Assembly: GCA_023446675.1 (NCBI GenBank) | Contig: JAEXPO010000389.1 | Span: forward strand, 1-7,639 | Source of the DNA: Bacillota bacterium | GTDB taxonomy: Bacteria > Bacillota > Clostridia > DSM-8532 | Reading direction: 5' to 3' | Length of the DNA stretch: 7,639 nt | Shown: piece by piece, positions 5,895 to 7,639 of the stretch | Layout: the number at the start of each line of letters is the position of its first letter | Position numbering within the stretch: the stretch's first letter is position 1 | Position numbers and translations under genes: made by a program | The notes under the pieces: model-generated | Seen by the model: only the letters and a program-made list of their open reading frames with translations | The model's database searches: none | What the model was told of the DNA's origin: nothing

Positions 5895-6329
5895 TTATGC
5901 CTGCCTGTTTTCCAAATGTTTGGTCATAACAATGCGCGTTCCCTTACCTGGTGCCGATTCAACAGTCAAGCTGTCCATAAAGGTTTCCATTACCGTAAAG
6001 CCCATGCCGGATCGCTCCAAATCAGGCCGTGTTGTGTACAAGGGTGTTTTAGCCTGCTCCACATCCGGTATCCCTTTGCCGAAATCCTGTACGCTTATTT
6101 CAATCCAGTCGTGAAAAAGGAGGCATTCCATTACAATGGTTCCCTCGCCTTCCTCATAACCGTGTACAATGGCATTGGTAACGGCCTCCGAAACCGCCGT
6201 CCGGATATCGGCAAGGATATCAATGGGCGGATCGGCCTGTGCTGCAAAGGAAGCTGCAACCACTCTGGCGAAGGATTCATTGGCTGACTTGCTTAAAAAT
6301 TCCGTTTTCATCTTGTTGATTGGCTGCAT
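5895..6329 (-). CDS. spoIIAB: Anti-sigma-F factor, serine-protein kinase SpoIIAB
   Basis: GHKL-type kinase that binds and blocks sigma-F with ATP, and inactivates SpoIIAA by phosphorylating it on serine. I start it at ATG 6327-6329, because GTGAGG lies nine bases before and the product is then 144 residues, close to the 146 of B. subtilis. The ATG at 6354-6356 would add nine unsupported residues, and the one at 6309-6311 has no binding site. ATP-fold motifs are the N box EAVTNAIVHGY (Glu48, Asn52, His56), the G1 box DFGKGI (Asp82-Ile87), the lid with LYTTRPDLERSGMG (97-110) and GKGTRI near the end. NESFARVVAASF near residue 20 is a strongly conserved family segment involved in sigma-F/SpoIIAA contact. 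It is the middle gene of the operon, 35 bases after spoIIAA and four bases before sigF. Confidence 0.95.
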   Translation of the reverse strand: MQPINKMKTEFLSKSANESFARVVAASFAAQADPPIDILADIRTAVSEAVTNAIVHGYEEGEGTIVMECLLFHDWIEISVQDFGKGIPDVEQAKTPLYTTRPDLERSGMGFTVMETFMDSLTVESAPGKGTRIVMTKHLENRQA

Positions 6330-6364
6330 ACCACAAAACCTCACAATTCCTAACATTCATTGGT

Positions 6365-6670
6365 TTAATCCATATCGACGACGGATTCAATCCGGGACAT
6401 TTTAAGAAGCTTTTCAATTTCCGGCTTCGGTTTTCTAAGCCGCATCCTGCCTCCCACACTGTTTACCCTGCTTAAGCGCCCCATGATAAGACCGATGCCG
6501 GCACTGTCCATAAAGGTCACCTTGGATAAATCCATAATCATATTTTTCACAGGCTCCATGAGAAATTTGCTGTCAATACGCTCCCGTGCCCGCGAAGCGG
6601 TATGATGATCCACTTCTCCCTCCATCATGACGACCAGTGCATTGCCTTCCTTGCAGAATCTGACATCCAT
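6365..6670 (-). CDS. spoIIAA: Anti-sigma-F factor antagonist SpoIIAA
   Basis: STAS-domain protein that, when unphosphorylated, pulls SpoIIAB off sigma-F in the forespore. SpoIIAB phosphorylates it and the phosphatase SpoIIE (not in this window) reactivates it. The protein has 101 residues, somewhat shorter at the C-terminus than the 117 of B. subtilis. The switch serine is Ser56 in FMDSAGIGLIMGR, preceded by the conserved strand MIMDLSKVTF; Asp21 in GEVDHHTA matches the conserved acidic residue of the fold. The ATG at 6668-6670 has AAGGGGTGA seven bases before it, the strongest binding site of the operon. It is the first gene of spoIIA, behind a sigma-H-like promoter. Confidence 0.94.
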   Translation of the reverse strand: MDVRFCKEGNALVVMMEGEVDHHTASRARERIDSKFLMEPVKNMIMDLSKVTFMDSAGIGLIMGRLSRVNSVGGRMRLRKPKPEIEKLLKMSRIESVVDMD

Positions 6671-6722
6671 TCAATCACCCCTTCAAATTGATGAATCAAA
6701 AGACAAAAGCCTTTAATCTATC

Positions 6723-6751
6723 TATTTCTTTATTTCCCAGGCCATTCCTTT
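6723..6751 (-). promoter_or_regulatory. Sigma-H-type promoter of the spoIIA operon
   Basis: Read on the minus strand: AAAGGAATG (plus 6743-6751), an 11-base spacer, then AAAGAAATA (6723-6731). Against the B. subtilis sigma-H pattern RNAGGAWWW / RNNGAATWW, each box matches eight of nine positions and the spacing is right. It lies 53 bases before spoIIAA, and spoIIA is a classical sigma-H target. A Spo0A box is not convincing. Confidence 0.65.
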
Positions 6752-6853
6752 ATTTAGGGCTCAATAAAATAGCGCTCTCCCTATTCTTCTGCTGCAAGCG
6801 GGTGCTTTGCGTCTCGACGGTGCGCTTTGGATGTGGCTTGAACTGCGTAAGGC

Positions 6854-7639
6854 TTATCTTTTGAAGGTATCCTCTGCGATTCGGTCTATTTTTCTGAGAC
6901 GATGGTTTACACCGGATTTTGACAGGGGCGGATTAAGCATTTTACCCAGCTCAATAAGGCTCACATCAGGGTTTTCAAGCCTCAGCCTGGCAATATGGTA
7001 TAGGCCCTCGGGAAGGCTTTCCAGCCCAATATGATCCTTTATCCGGCGAATATTTTCAACCTGTCTCAAGGAGGCGTTTACTGTTTTTTCCAAATTCGCC
7101 GTTTCACAATTGACAATGCGATTAACCTGATTGCGCATATCCTTTACAATGCGGATATTTTCCAGGTTCATAAGCGCCGTGTGTGCTCCCACGACATTAA
7201 GGAAATCCACGATTTCCTGGCCTTCCTTTAAATAAATTAAAAAATGTCCCTTGCGGATAATCTGCCGGGACTCGATACCAAAATCCTTAAGGAAATGCAT
7301 CGCTTCCTCCGCCAGGCTTTTATTTGGGAAGGTTATTTCCAAATGATAGGATCTGTCGGGGTCCGATATGGAGCCGGTTGCAAGGAAGCAGCCTCTTAAA
7401 TAGGCCCTCTTGCAGCAGCGGGTTTTAAGCGGATAGGGTATGTAGGACAGGCCTGTGTTTCCTTCAATCAAGCCAATGCCCATATCCTCAAGAAAGGTAA
7501 GGCGCCTGTCGGAAGCAATTGCCGTAAAGTCCAGGCGGTAAACCGCATGACTTCTAAACCGCTTGGTTTTAAGCATTTTTACATCGGGAGCATTTGCATA
7601 CAGGGCTTTAACCACGGCAAACAGCCTTCTGGACAAAGG
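6854..7639 (-). CDS. whiA: DNA-binding regulator WhiA, C-terminal part; cut by right edge
   Basis: WhiA is a conserved Gram-positive DNA-binding protein, linked to sporulation in Streptomyces and to cell division and chromosome segregation in Bacillus. The visible 262 codons should be about residues 55 onward of a family length near 315. The frame is open to the window edge, so no start is seen. Visible are the second half of the degenerate LAGLIDADG homing-endonuclease-like domain (KRAYLRGCFLATGSIS, then YHLEI), the linker FLNVVGAHTALMNLENIRIV, the invariant MRNQVNRIVNCETANLEKT, and the C-terminal helix-turn-helix (LIELGKMLNPPLSKSGVNHR) ending RLRKIDRIAEDTFKR. It runs in the same direction as spoIIA with a 183-base gap. 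I see no clear terminator in that gap, so some read-through is possible. Confidence 0.93.
   Translation of the reverse strand, partial: PLSRRLFAVVKALYANAPDVKMLKTKRFRSHAVYRLDFTAIASDRRLTFLEDMGIGLIEGNTGLSYIPYPLKTRCCKRAYLRGCFLATGSISDPDRSYHLEITFPNKSLAEEAMHFLKDFGIESRQIIRKGHFLIYLKEGQEIVDFLNVVGAHTALMNLENIRIVKDMRNQVNRIVNCETANLEKTVNASLRQVENIRRIKDHIGLESLPEGLYHIARLRLENPDVSLIELGKMLNPPLSKSGVNHRLRKIDRIAEDTFKR

Noticed and set aside
5255..6405. Several plus-strand open frames opposite sigF, spoIIAB and spoIIAA
   Set aside because: They are mirror frames of well-identified minus-strand genes and lack start signals.
6808..6822. Inverted word CGTCTCGACG in the whiA-spoIIAA gap as a whiA terminator
   Set aside because: It has a four-base stem with a two-base loop and no T run, too weak for a terminator.
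1..7639. CRISPR array, insertion sequence, prophage, tRNA or rRNA
   Set aside because: No regular spaced repeats, transposase or integrase motifs, terminal inverted repeats or RNA gene hallmarks were seen on either strand, apart from the T-box leader.

Overview
The window looks like a chromosomal segment of an endospore-forming Firmicute of the class Clostridia. The evidence is a complete spoIIA operon (spoIIAA-spoIIAB-sigF), a Firmicutes-type WhiA, a T-box riboswitch, strong purine-rich ribosome binding sites and sigma-A promoter words. I cannot name the species from the sequence.

Left part (1-1440). The C-terminal part of an ABC-transporter ATPase of the BceA/MacB type (+) enters from the left edge. 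It ends tail-to-tail on a broken gene (-) for an extracellular substrate-binding lipoprotein. That gene has a sharp signal peptide and lipobox, a one-base frameshift, a second divergent copy of its own N-terminal motif, and a tail that recalls HpcH/HpaI aldolases. It looks like a degraded, chimeric remnant.

Middle part (1440-3660). A sigma-A promoter drives a T-box leader with an intrinsic terminator, followed by an archaeal/clostridial-type aspartyl-tRNA synthetase (aspS2-like, probably non-discriminating). The T-box acceptor-end sequence fits a G73 tRNA. The specifier loop holds both an Asp codon (GAC) and, four bases upstream, an Asn codon (AAC). Both tRNAs are expected substrates of a non-discriminating AspRS, so this may be a two-codon T-box. 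This is the most interesting item in the window. A 58-residue membrane-anchored small protein (-) converges on aspS across a terminator.

Right part (3598-7639). A DUF1015-family protein (+) converges with the spoIIA operon (-) at a bidirectional terminator whose stem contains the sigF stop codon. The spoIIA operon has a good sigma-H-like promoter 53 bases before spoIIAA. It encodes the anti-anti-sigma factor, the anti-sigma kinase and sigma-F, which together switch on forespore transcription early in sporulation. Upstream, in the same direction, is whiA, cut by the right edge.

No rRNA, tRNA, CRISPR array, insertion sequence or phage gene is visible. The only region that looks unsettled is the first 1.25 kb.
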